Positions 1-12,000 of a stretch of DNA of 64,000 nt are shown here, one piece after another. The notes under the pieces are model-generated. The model was not told the origin of the DNA, did no database searches, and was given only the letters and a program-made list of their open reading frames with translations. Origin of the DNA: Apus apus (lineage: Eukaryota > Chordata > Aves > Apodiformes > Apodidae). Position numbers and translations under genes: made by a program. The stretch spans positions 103,345,440 through 103,409,439 of the forward strand of contig NC_067284.1 of NCBI RefSeq assembly GCF_020740795.1. The letters run 5' to 3'. How positions within the stretch are numbered: the stretch's first letter is position 1; every line of letters starts with the position of its first letter.

Positions 1-254
1 CTGTCTAAGTCCCCTGTACTGGAGACCCCAGCACTGGACTCAGGTTTGGCCTCACCAGCACCGAGCAGAGGGAAACACCCCCTCCCTCCACCTCCTAGCA
101 ATACTCCATCACTGGGTCATAGTAACCTCAGTACCCACCTGGACCCTAGGGCCTTTTCTGCAGAGATGCTTTCCAACTAGGTGGCTGCCAGTATGTACTG
201 ATGCTACAGGGCTGTTCCCTCCTCAGGGGCAAGACTTCCCCTCACTGAACTTCA

Positions 255-700
255 CCAGTTTCCTCCAGTTTATTTCTCTAACCTGTCCGGGTCCCTCTGC
301 ACTGCGGAGGTGTCACCTTGCAGCTCAGTGTCACCAGCAAATGTGCTGAGGGGATGCTCAGCCCAGTCCTCCAGGTGATTCATTAAGATGTTGAGTTGAA
401 CCAGGCCCAGTATTGACCCCTGGGGTATCCCAGTAATTACTGGCCTCCAATGAGACTTTGCACCACTGACCACCAGGCTCTGGGCCTGGCCACACAGAAC
501 CTCACTGTCTGCTCTTCCAGCCCACACCTTCACAGCTGCTCAGGGAGGATCCTATGCGACACAATGTTAAAACCCTTCCTGAGGTTTGGGTAGATGACCA
601 TGCCCACCACACTCCCCTCCCTTGCCAGGCCATCACCTCACCGCAGAAGCTGTCCAGCTCAGCCAGGTACAACCTCCCTGGTGAAAGCAATTATTCTCCC
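255..700 (-). mobile_element. CR1 LINE fragment (reverse transcriptase part)
   Basis: Read on the minus strand this stretch gives a decayed CR1 reverse transcriptase: a TGIPQGSILG motif, then a broken catalytic region (FAGDTEL where intact copies have FADDTKL) and QRDPDRLEK. The same protein segment occurs intact in the CR1 at 16985-18103. Stops and frame changes show it is dead. The first 250 bases and 700-1300 hold no recognisable gene; the latter becomes increasingly CpG-rich towards SLC30A3. Confidence 0.75.
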
Positions 701-1315
701 GTCCTTCACTGCCTTAGAAACTGTTCCCAGGATTTGTCGTCTCCCCAGGGGCAGAGTCGAGGTGGAACCCCTGCACCTGCGCTGCCCCCCATGCTTAAGC
801 AGCCCGCCGCATTCAGAGAAGCCCAGGTACAAAAGCAGAACCCCTTACACACACAGCCCCCACTCACCCAAGCAGCCACCCATACCTGAGCAGCCCCCCT
901 TACCCTCACACCGCCCCCCTCCCCTGTACAAGTTAACCGGAGGCCCTGGCGCTGCTCTGGCTCCCGGAGGAGTTGCCGCCGCCAGGGCTGGACCCGGGGG
1001 GTCACCGTCCCCCACCTCGCCCCCCCCGCGGTGTCTCAGTGGGGCCGCGGGCTGGGCCCTGCCCGGTCCCCTCCGCCGTGCCCGGAGCAGCTGCAGCGCC
1101 GGGTGGGACCGTCCTGCCCGGGGAGGGCAGGGGCAGAGCCGACGAGCGCTGGGGGGTCCTGCTCGCCTCGCCCCCCACCCCAGCACGGAGTGGGCGGGGC
1201 CCGGGGATGGGGGCGGGGCGGGAAGAGGGGCCAGGGGCGTGGGGGCGTGGCCAGGGCTGGGGGTGGGTCCCTGTGGTTACGGAAGCAGGTGCCCGCGGAG
1301 CTGCTCGCCCCCGGC

Positions 1316-4300
1316 ATGGAGTCCCCGACTGGCAACGAGAGCGCCCGCCTGGTCAGCCCACGAGCCGGCCCCGCCGACGGCAGCCTGCGCCTTAAGAGGT
1401 ACCGCCGGCCCCGGCACCCCATGGCCCCGGCACCTGCGCCTCTGGCACTCCTAGCACCCCGGCACTCCCAGCCCCTTGCCCTCCCTGGCACCGCTACCCC
1501 CGGCACCCCGGCACCCCCTGCTAGCGCCACCTCCCCGTACCCCCGGCAGCTCCTGGCACCGCCACCTCCATCCTTCCCGGTATCTGCAACCCTCGACCCC
1601 CCGCACGCTCACCGCCTCCCCATTACCCGGCATCTCCGTCACCCCCATCACCCCCGGCTACCCCCGCCCTCCGGCACTGGCACTCCGGGCAGTGCTAGCT
1701 CCCACCACTCGGGACCCTCAAGCCCTCGGCAAGTCCAGCACTGCCTAGCTCCCACCCCAACTCCACCGGCCCCCCTCGCACGTCCATACCCCCCCCCGAG
1801 TCCCCGCGCCTTCATCCATCCAGCGCGAACACTAGCACCTCCGCAGTCCCCGAGCCAGCCCCGACGATCACCTACACCCTGACACCCGCACCCACCCCCG
1901 ACACCGGCACCACCTCCTGCCTGGTACCAGCACCTCCAGCCAAGCGAAACCAGCACCCCCGCCCGTGCTCCAGCTCTTTTTTTCCCCTCAGGTGCCCATC
2001 CAGCTCGTACGAGCTCCCAAACATCACCTCTTGGCACCGGTACCATCCGTGACCCCCTCCTGCACCAGCACCATCCATCCGTGACCCGAAACACCAGTAC
2101 CATCAGTCCATCACTTCCCACACACACCGACACCGTCCATCCATCACCCGCCCCCCCGCACCGGTACTGTCCATCCATCACCCCCACACACACCGGCACC
2201 AACAACCATGCATCACCTCGCTGCAACAACACGCCCTCAACCCATCAGCACCCCGCACTGCTCCCCCACGCATCGGTGCCCTGAGCCCCAGCATCAGCTC
2301 CTTGCCCTCCCCCCACCTCCCTTCCCCACACCGCCTCCCCCTCCCCCGCCCCCTTTCCACAGCCCGCCTCCAGACAGTTTGCTGGCACAGCCCTCCGGGG
2401 CAGCGGGGCTGGACGGCGACTGCCGGTAGCCCCGGGGATGACGGGCAGGGGTACTGGCAGCTGGTGCAGCCAGCAGTGACCCCCGCCTCCAGTCTGTTTG
2501 CAGGGTCCCAGGACACCCCGTCTCTCCCGGCCCCCCCAGCTCCCTGCTGCCGCTGCAGCTCCCTCACCCCCAGCCCCGGCCTGGGGAGGCTCCAGGCCCG
2601 CCGGCAGCTCAGCATCGCCTGCACCATCTGCTGCGTCTTCATGGTTGGGGAGGTGATAGGTAACGGTGGGACAGGGCTGGGGAGGGGCCAGGGAGGCTGC
2701 CCCAGCCAGGGCACGGGGTGCCACCTGCCCTGTGCCTGCAGGTGGGTACCTGTCCCACAGCCTGGCCATCATGACGGATGCAGCCCATCTGCTGACCGAT
2801 GTAGGCAGCATGGCCGTCAGCCTCTTCTCCCTCTGGGTCTCTACCCACCCACCCACCAGGACCATGAGTTTTGGCTGGCACCGCTCAGGTGAGCCAGGAG
2901 GCATGTGTGAGACAGGTGGCACGGGTGAGCCAGGGGGCAGAGCCCCGCGGCTGGGTTGGGTGCTGATGGTTCTGTCCCACAGAGACACTGGGTGCACTGG
3001 CCTCTGTCCTCTCCATCTGGGTGGTCACTGGGGCTCTGGTCTACCTGGCAGCCGCCCGCATTGTCAGCAACGACTACGAGATTGAGGCTCAAGCCATGCT
3101 GGCCACGGCTGCCAGCGCTGTCGGCATCAACCTGATGTAGGTCCCACACAGGGCTCTCTGCACCTGCGTTCCTGCCCCACAGCCCCCCCCACACCCCTGG
3201 CCTGGGCCCTTGCACCGTCTCCCTGCTCCATGTGTGCCCCTGGTGCTCCAAGACCCCCAACCCTGGACCCCAGGTCACCTTCTGTCCCTGCACACCAGCC
3301 TTGTGTCACCAAACGCTGCCTCTGCCTGTTGCCCAGACACTCCCAGCTTCCAGAGCCTGTGCGTAGATCCCCTCGCCCCACATCCTGTGGCTCTCTGAGC
3401 ACAGGTGCCCTGGGCTTGTCTTCCTGTCCTCATACATGCCCTGGCCCCATGCATCTCCCTGCAGTTCTGCAGCTGTCCTGTCCTTGTGCTGCCTCCAGCC
3501 CTGCCCCATGGCAGGACTCTGCCCCACACCTCCTCACCCTCCTGGGGCCAGCCAGGAACCACTGCCTGAGCCTGTCCTGCTCCCCCCAGCATGGCATACA
3601 TCCTGCACCAGTCCCCTGCCGGCCATGGGCACAGCACAGGGGGTTACGAGCACCTGGAGAGCACTGGGGGCTGCCTGCCTGGCCATGCCCCCCTGCCCGG
3701 CAGCACCAGCGTCCGAGCCGCCTTTGTCCACGTGGTGGGTGACCTGCTGCAGAGCATTGGTGTCCTCGTGGCTGCCACCATCATCTACTTCAAGGTGTGC
3801 AGATTGGAGTCACCTCTGACCCCTGGGAGAACAACTCCCTCAGCCCCAAGCAGGCTGCTGTGGGGCACTCCACCAGGTGCCCCCTCCCAGCCCCATGCAG
3901 CCCCTGCTCTCTGCAGCCCCAGTGCAAGATCGCAGACCCCATCAGCACCCTCTTCTTTGCCATCTTTGTCCTCGGCTCCACCTTCACCATCCTCAGGGAT
4001 GTCTTCAGAGTCCTCATGGAAGGTTTGTGGTGGGTGAGGAGGGTGCAGGACCATGACACAGGGTCTGGCAGGGGGCAGAGGGGGGCACATGTGCCGCAGC
4101 CCCCAGATGAGCTGCTCCATGTGGCAGCTCAGCCCTTCGCAACCTCTGCTCTCCCCCAGGCACAACCCAACCCCTTCCCTTGCCCCTCTGAGCCTCCCCA
4201 TCCCAGGCAAAGGGCCCCATGGGGACAGGTTGCCTCACCCTTGAGTCACTGTCCCAAATCCAGTCACAGCCTGGGAAAGCCCTCACCACAAGCCCTGACC

Positions 4301-4722
4301 CAGGCGGGGTGCCAGGGTGACCAGGCATTGCTGGCAGGGACACCACGAGGCATCGAGTTCGAGGCGGTGAAGGAGCTGCTGCTGGGGGTGCGCGGGGTGA
4401 AGGGCACCCACGACCTGCACCTCTGGGCCCTGACGCTGAGCCACCCCGCCGTATCGGTGCATGTGGCCATCGGTGAGTGCCACAGCCCGGCCAGCTTGGG
4501 CAGCCCTCAGGGCATGGCCGAGGGTCCCACTGGCTGCCCACGCTGGGGCTGAGCCATGCTGTCCTGCTGTCCCCAGATGCCAGCGCTGACCCCGAGATGG
4601 TGCTGCAGGAAACCACCACTCAGCTGCGGAACAAGTTCAGCTTTGCCTCCTGCACGGTGCAGGTGGAGCAGTACCGGGAGGAGATGGCAGCCTGCCAGCA
4701 TTGCCAGGACCCCTGTGCCTGA
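1316..4722 (+). CDS. SLC30A3: zinc transporter 3 (ZnT3), vesicular Zn2+/H+ exchanger
   Basis: Eight exons join in frame to 380 codons: 1316-1398, 2493-2659, 2742-2888, 2983-3136, 3590-3794, 3917-4022, 4338-4472, 4577-4722. The product is a cation diffusion facilitator that loads zinc into vesicles; ZnT3 is the synaptic-vesicle form in mammals. The N-terminus contains RLVSPR and GSLRLKSLF, which match my memory of human ZnT3 rather than ZnT2 or ZnT8; human ZnT3 is about 388 residues. Zinc-site motifs are seen in TM2 (AHLLTD, an HxxxD pair) and TM5 (HVVGD). The cytosolic C-terminal domain contains HDLHLWAL and ends in a Cys-rich tail (CQHCQDPC). The histidine loop between TM4 and TM5 is short ([11 protein letters not shown]). 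Exon 2 starts at 2493 rather than at the nearer AG at 2502-2503, because only that choice keeps the frame and yields KSLF. A poly(A) signal lies about 600 bp past the stop. Confidence 0.95.
1399..2480. repeat. C-rich low-complexity tract in SLC30A3 intron 1
   Basis: A pyrimidine-rich, imperfectly repeated tract dominated by short units such as CCGGCACC, CCATCCATCACCC and CACACACCGGCACC. No open coding exon or CR1 match was found. It probably explains the many spurious Pro/His-rich reading frames here. Confidence 0.6.
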
Positions 4723-5328
4723 GACCCTTGCCCACTGCAGAGCTGGGTCTGCTCCTGAACCCCCACCCTCCGGGGCAGGCTGGGCAGCACAGGAGCAGGG
4801 GTCCCTGCGCTGCATTGGCCCTGCTGCTGCAGAGCCCCAGGGGTTGCAGTGGGGTGGCTTGGGGTGGGGTGGGGACAGTTGTGTGGCCTCAGGGCATGAC
4901 ATGCAGCTTGGCCCCCACAGCACAGGGGCTCCCCTGGGAGCTGTGCTGGGAAGGGACCAACCCCAAAGGAGGAGGGGTGGGAGGGGGGTGCTCCTACCAC
5001 CTCCCACAGAGCACTGCTATCACCCAGAGGAAGGAGGATTTCATCGGGGTGGGGAGACCAGACCCAGCTTTGGCCCCAGACGCTGTCTCCCTAGCCCCCC
5101 AATATGAGCTTGCTACTTCCCAGTCTGGGGGGACTGGGGGTTCCAGGGCTGCTGCTGCACTCCCAGGCACAGGGAGTCAGAGCAGCCAGAGCCCAGAGCT
5201 CAGCCCCAGCCAGACCTTGGCCTTACCCATCCCCACGCCGTGAGTCTGTGTCTGTCACTCCACAGCGTGTCCATCTGTATGTCCCTGTGCAAGGAGCCCT
5301 GTGAGCCACAGCAGAGCCCATGGCTATC

Positions 5329-5334
5329 AATAAA
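5329..5334 (+). terminator. poly(A) signal AATAAA of SLC30A3
   Basis: AATAAA lies 607 bases after the stop codon, at the end of an otherwise non-coding 3' UTR. The convergent GTF3C2 transcript must end nearby; a possible AGTAAA hexamer on the minus strand lies at 5506-5511. Confidence 0.8.
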
Positions 5335-6028
5335 TGTGATGGTGAGCAGCAGCAGTGGCACAGGTGGGCTGGGGAGGGGGACATGACCCCAGCTCCCTGC
5401 GAGGGGCAGAGTGTGGCCAGGGCTGGGCCTCCCCGCAGCACCACAGCCACCCCAGATACAGGCAGCGCACCAGCACCACACCAGCCTCTACAAAACAAAC
5501 CACGTTTTACTGCACAGCTGAACACAGGCTCAATGTGAGCGACTCCAGAGCTCCAGCATCCACTGGCCCCACCGCCCTGGCCTGCAACAGCACAGGAGGG
5601 TTCAGCAGGGGACAGGGGGCAGGAGCGAGCACAACCCCACACAGGGGGAACCCCACAACCCACAGCTCAACCTAGAGACAAGCAAGCGTCCTAATGCCTG
5701 CCCCGCATCAGCTCAGCCCAAACAGTGCAGAGGGACCCTTCTGGGCACAGAGCACAAGGACAAGTGTCCTGAGCATCCCAGGTGACAGCCAGGAGCAGCC
5801 ATCCCGGCCCCAGGAGGCAGGGACCCAGAGGATGAGAAGCACCAAAAATGACACGTGGCCCTCTTGGACAGCACAGCCAGCCCTAGCCCCAGCTCCTGAT
5901 GAGGCATGCACATGTGGTGACAGGACAAGGGTTCCACCGTACACGGTGGCAGCACCAGGGTCCCACGGCACATGATGGCGCCACGAGAGTTCCCCAGCAT
6001 GTGGTGGCACCATGAGGGTTCCACAGCA

Positions 6029-9000
6029 CTACTCCGCTGGCAGTGGGGAGCACTGTGGGGGGCCAGGGCTGCCAGGCTTGTCCCCATAGAGGGCAGAGAA
6101 GCGGGCCTGGCATTCCGGGAGCAGCCGGCGGCCAGTGCTGGCAGCAAGTCCTGCCAGACAGTGCGCTCGCACGATCCCTGCCTGCCCGCCAGACACCAGC
6201 CAGCCCAGGGAGTCCAGGTTGGGGCTGAAGCGGACCTGTGGGAATGTGAGAAAGGGGTCAGGAAAGGGCCTAGGGGCCAGGACCCTGCAGCCGCCAGGGG
6301 CAGGCAGCCCCCTCACCTTGTGCAGGGACTCCAGCTGCAGGCGGTCTAGGATCAGCTCTGCCTTCGCCTCCTGCGTGTGCATCCTGCGCACGGGCTCCCG
6401 GCTGGGCAGGTTCTTGAAGCTGCGCTGCGAAGCGGCGGCACCGCTGTGGGCAGCGTGTCCCGGCAGAAGCACTGCGCCCCCAGCGGCACCAGTGGCAGCG
6501 CCGGGACCACGGCACGGCACCGTGCTGCTCAGCCAGGGGACGTGTCGCCCCTGGGGTCACCCACAGTGAAAGGTGGCAGGAACCAGACCCTGGGCAGAGC
6601 CCACCCCGGGGCCCTTCTGGCAGATCTGACCCAGACTTGCTCCCCCTCTCTTGCACCAGGGAAGAGGGAGCCCATCCCCCTGCTCTTGGGGCAGTCAGCC
6701 TGGGCTCTGCCAGAGGCAAACGGGCTGCTGCAATGTCTCCTTATCCTGCCAAAACCCTCCAGGCCCTGTTCCCCCAGGTCCCACTTAGGCTCAGGACCCC
6801 CTGCCCACCTACCAGGTCCATGTCCCGGAACTGGATGTAGCTCTTGGCCACCATCTCGCTGTAGAGCCTGGTCTTGGGCAGTGCCTGCACGCTGCCCTCA
6901 GGCCCGGCAGGGCTACAGGGCAGTAGATCGGCTTTGTACACCGGCTGTGGGTGAGGTGAGACTCAGGAGGGGGACAGGGATCACCAGGGACAGGGCTGGG
7001 GGCACAGACCCGACACCCCCCATGCCTCGACCCAGCCTCTTACAAATCTGCGGTCCGAGGAGCGCTTGACGTTGAGGGGGTTGACAGCCAGGTCAGGCAG
7101 CACTGCAGCCACCAGCTCGCCGGTGATGTCTCCTGCAGCCACCGTGTTCAGCCAGTCTGAGCCTGATATGCTCTGCAGGGACAGAGGGCTCTGGGGCACA
7201 GGGTCCCCAGGGGGTCCGTGCCACCCCCAGCCCAGCAGCAGCACCAGCCCCAAACCCTAGGCACCCTTGGGGAGGGACAGGCAGGCAAGGACACCCCCCC
7301 ACCTAGCTGCCACAGTCCCTGGGTTTGGGGCAGGTGCCCACCCCTCCGATACGGCTCCCCAGGATAGCACGGCCCTGCACTGGCCTCTTACCCACACAGT
7401 TCCCTTGCGGGGGGCCACAAAATAAGCCTTGAAGCCCAAGTATCCGGCGTCGATGTAGTGGATCCCACAGAGCCCGTAACTGTGACAGAAAGGGAAGGGA
7501 TGGGGACGGAGTGCAGCGCTGCCACCAGACTGCGAGAGCCAGGCAGCAGCCCACCTCCCCTGAGCCCCCAGGAGGATGGAGGGGGGCTGGAGGGGGCCTG
7601 TCCTCACTCTAGCAGCATGTCACAACGTCACAAGGTGGCTCAGGGCAGCTCCCAGAGGCTGAGAACACACCAAGACCCCAGAACCCTTTTGCCAACTTGT
7701 GTCAGCCTGGGTCCATGCAGGGCCCTGCTGTCCACTCCAGCCCGGGGGCCCTGTCCCCCCCATGCCCACCTTGCCCATGACCCAGGATAGCACCATAACA
7801 CAGCCCCTTAGCCACACCAAGGCTGTGCAGCTGTGGTGGGACCCAATATCAGCAGAGCCAGTGCTCCCAGGGAGGGAGAGACCCAAGGGACCCCCAGGAC
7901 TCAGAGAACACCAGGGGGGAGGCAGGAGCAGAGCCCTGCAGCAGCCTGGCCCCCAGGCTCGGAACAGGCATGGTGACGGCCCCGGCACTCACGAGGCATA
8001 GCAGTTGTCCTGGGCCACGGTGACACCATTGTAGGGGAGCAGCCAGGCCACCTCGGTGCTGAGGAACCGCTTGATGCTGTTGATGGGCTCGTAGAGCCGC
8101 CGCAGGTCCCAGAACTTGATCTTACGGTCGCTCCCTGCCGTGACCAGGAAGTTGCTGAGAACCAGGAGAAAGGCAGCACTGAGAGCCCAGCGCAGAGCCG
8201 TGCCCTGTTGCTGTGCAGAGACAAGGTGGCCCTGGTCCCACAGCACAGGGGTGCTCCCATCCCATGGCTCGACATCCCACACCCTGGAAAGCCCACTTCA
8301 GCCTCAGAAGGTCCAGTGTCATCAACACCAAGTCCCCTGAAGCCCACCCCAGCAAAGAAGCTGTGCCAGTGGCACCAGCTCTCACCTGTCGGCCTTGCAC
8401 CACTCGATGCTCCGCACCGCCTGGTCGTGGGCCATGAAACATTGGAATGGGTAGAGCTTGAGGGAGCCATCAGGCTGGCGCACACACTGCAGCAGAGACT
8501 TGGTGAGCAGGTCCCAGATGGCTACGGTGCCTGTGGGATGAGACCTGCACCTGTGAGGAGCTGCCCTGGTGGCCACACCATGGCTGAGGCAGGGCTGGAG
8601 CTGGGGACCAGGGCTTGGAGTGGGACAGGAGGGCTCGGAGACAGCAGGTCCTGCCATTGCAGCACAGAGCTGTGGGTTGCCTGAAGTCAAGCTTGCATCC
8701 AGGGAAGTCAGACAAATGCAGGTTAAGCCAGAGCCAGGCCCCGGAGCCAACAGGGATGTGAGATTGCCTGTGGCCAGCCCATGGTCATAGAATCCCAGAC
8801 TGGTTTGGGTGGGAAAGGACCTTAAAGATCATCCAGTCCCAAACTGGATGGCCCTGCCATGGGCAGGGACACCTCCAACTAAACCAAGTTGCTCTGAGCC
8901 CCATCCAACTTGACCTTCAACACTTCCAGGGATGGGGCAGCCACAGCTGCTCTGGGCAACCTGGGCCCGTGTCTCACCACCCTCACAGCACAGAATTTCT

Positions 9001-12000
9001 TTCTAATGTCTAACCAAAATCTCCCATCTTCCAATTTAAAGCCATTCCCCCTCATTCCATCACCCCATGCCCTTGACAAAAGTCCCTCCCCAGCTTTCCT
9101 ATACCCCTTTCAGGACCTGAAAGGTGCTCTAAGGTCTCCCTGAAGCCTTCTCTTCTGCCTTTCCCCTGTCCCAGAGATGGGTAGAGGCTCCTGAACAGTG
9201 CCTGCCAGTTGCTGCTGCTCCCCCTGTCCTGTATGGTCAGGATCCCCCATTCCCTGCCCTGGCTGAGGCTGAAGGAGCACGGAGCTCCATGTGTGCCTGT
9301 CCCTGCCATGGGGTGCCGCACTGTCACAACCCACCGTCATAAAAACCAGCTGCCAGGTGGTGATGGGGCTTGGAGGGCATCCAGGAGAGGCTGAAGCACT
9401 GGCCGCACTCAGATGAATTCCCTGCCTGGATAGAGCCCACCTGGAGCGTGGCAACACACTGTACCTGGGGACAAAGAGACAGGCACCCGTCACAGCTCTG
9501 CACTGGTGCCACCTGCGTCCCAAGAGCTGGGGACAGCTGGGTTTGAGGGCAGGGCTCTACTCTGCCACCCCAAGCCCCTGGGGACCAACGAGCTCTGCAG
9601 GTGTCCTTCCCCCCCAGCTCCCCACCCACGCCAGCCCTGAGGGCTGCCGGATGCCAGCCCCGATGGGGACAGCAGCGGGAGATGGGGACACTGACCTTGC
9701 AGATAAGGTGCTTGTGGAAGGACTCATCTAGGAGAGAGCAGAGGAGGGTCAGGACAGACACCCACTGCTCAGTGGCCCACAGTTTGGCCTGGTCCTCCCA
9801 GCGGCCCTGGCCAGGGCTCCCTGTTCCTGTCCTGCCATCCCCACTGCAGCTCAGCAGAAAACAGAGCACAGGGAGCAGCAGGGCTGGGAGCACCTCCCGG
9901 AGCCAGACCTGCCGGCACCAGAGGACACAGCACCCCGAAAGGCGCTGCACACAGAGATGGGGCAGGGCCAACTCCCCCCCGCAGCCACCTTCACCCCACC
10001 ACAGCTGGCTGCCTGCCTTGATGGAAGATGCCTTCACTAAACTTGAGGGGAGTTGGTGGCATGCACAGGGACTGCACCAGACCATGAGGGACCCAGTGGG
10101 GACAGGAGCAGATGGGCAACAGGGGCTGGAGCAGCAGGGGCAGCCACTCCCAGGGAGGGCAGATGGGGCAGAGGACAGGGTGCCCAAGGACCCTCTCACA
10201 TCAGCTTCTGCTGCCAGAACATCTCCCCCACCAGCAACACACAGCACGAGCGCTGTGGGGTCTCTGTCAGAAAGTACCCCCCATGTCCCCCTGCATGGGG
10301 CTGTCCTCAGGCACAGCCACCCCTGCACAAGCACATCGGTGCCCCACAGCCCGGCAGCTGCAGCCACAGCCAGTGTAGGGCATGCACGGAGCAGCCACAC
10401 AGCTGCTCCAGCACCTCCATCCTACCTGGGCACGGTGCAGGGAACAGCCCCAGGTTCTGCCAGGTGGGAACACCTGGGACAGGGATGCAGAGCCTCGGGG
10501 AAGCCAGCACAGCCACACCAGGCTGGGAGTTCCCAGCAGGGCCCCGGCAAACCGCAGCCTGGCACCGATCCCGCGGCTGCAGACCAGCCCCCCCCAGCCT
10601 GGCAGTGAGGCATGAGCCCGGTAGGTGCCGACAGGACGTGACAGGGCCTGGCGGGTCTGCGGGAGCTCTGCGGGCTGGGGAAGGATCGTTCCTGCCGCAG
10701 GCTCCTCACGTGGGGCTGCAGCAGCCGGCGCCGGGAAGGGCAGCGCCAGCACGACGTGCCGGCGGGGCTGGGGGATCCATCTCCACCGTCAGCCGTGGGC
10801 GTGCGGCTGTCAGCCACGGCCCAGTGACCACGAGCAGCACGTGGGGACATCCATCTCTCCCAGCGCACCAGGCTGTCAGAAGCACCATCAGCCCCACATC
10901 TGCACCACAACAAACAGCTCGGGCTGGGCTGGGCTGAGCAGCTCGGCCACGGCAGGACACGCTTGCCGCAGCACACCGGGAGGTGGGGATGGGCTGGGAA
11001 TGCTGCCGCAGACACGCCTCTCCCGGCAACCCCACTCCAGCCACAGCATCGCTGCCAGGAGCAGCTTCCCCCTGCCCCTGGCAGGGCTCCCTAGGCACTA
11101 GGGACTAAGACTAAGCCCACCTGGGGGCCAGCAGCACTTCCATACAATCATCAATCCCGGATGGTTTGGGTTGGAGGAGCCTTAAAGCTCCCCCAGTCAC
11201 AACCCTCTGCCACTGGCAGGGACACCTCCCACTAGACCAGGTTGCTCCAAGCCCCATCCAACCTGGCCTTCAACACTGCCAGGGATGGGGCAGCCACAGC
11301 TGCTCTGGGCAGCCTGGGCCAGTGTCTCATGCTTTGATGTCCCCTGACACCACAATCAGCCCCCCTGCCCCCTCCTCTGCCCAAAGCCAGCCCAGGGGCA
11401 GCTGCTGGTCCCAGGGCTTGTGCCGCCCACCCTATTATGAGGAGGGGGCTGGGACAGCCCTGCCCAGCAGCGAGGCTCTTCCTACCTTTTACCTGGGTTG
11501 TCTTGGCACGCTGCAGGGCCCCAGGGTGCGGCAGGGAGTACAGGACCACCTTGCCATCCGAGCAGGCCACGGCCAGCAGCCCCAGCCGGCCCATCTGCGG
11601 GTGCTGAAGAATGAGACATGGGCTCAGCCCCAGGGCCACTGCCTGGGCAGGCACAGACCAAAGGTGTCCCCCAGGGCCCGGGTGGCCATTCTGGCTGTGC
11701 ACCCACCGTCCTGGCAGTGCTGGGTGGCTCCCAAGCGCCACTGGGGCAGAACTTCATGTCCCAGACGCAGCCGTGATCAGCAGCGATGGCATAGGCCAAG
11801 CTGGCCTTGTCGGCAGAGCTGCAGGAGTGGGGGCAGCCGTGAAGAATGTGGCAGCTGGAGCCCAGCAGCTCCCAGTGCACACCAGAGGCTTCTAGTAGAC
11901 ACCAGAGGCTTCCAGTAGACACCAGCAGCTCCAGTACACACTAGCAACTCCCACTGCACACCAGTGGCTAAGCCTGCTGCCAGCAAAGCCCTTGTCGGGT

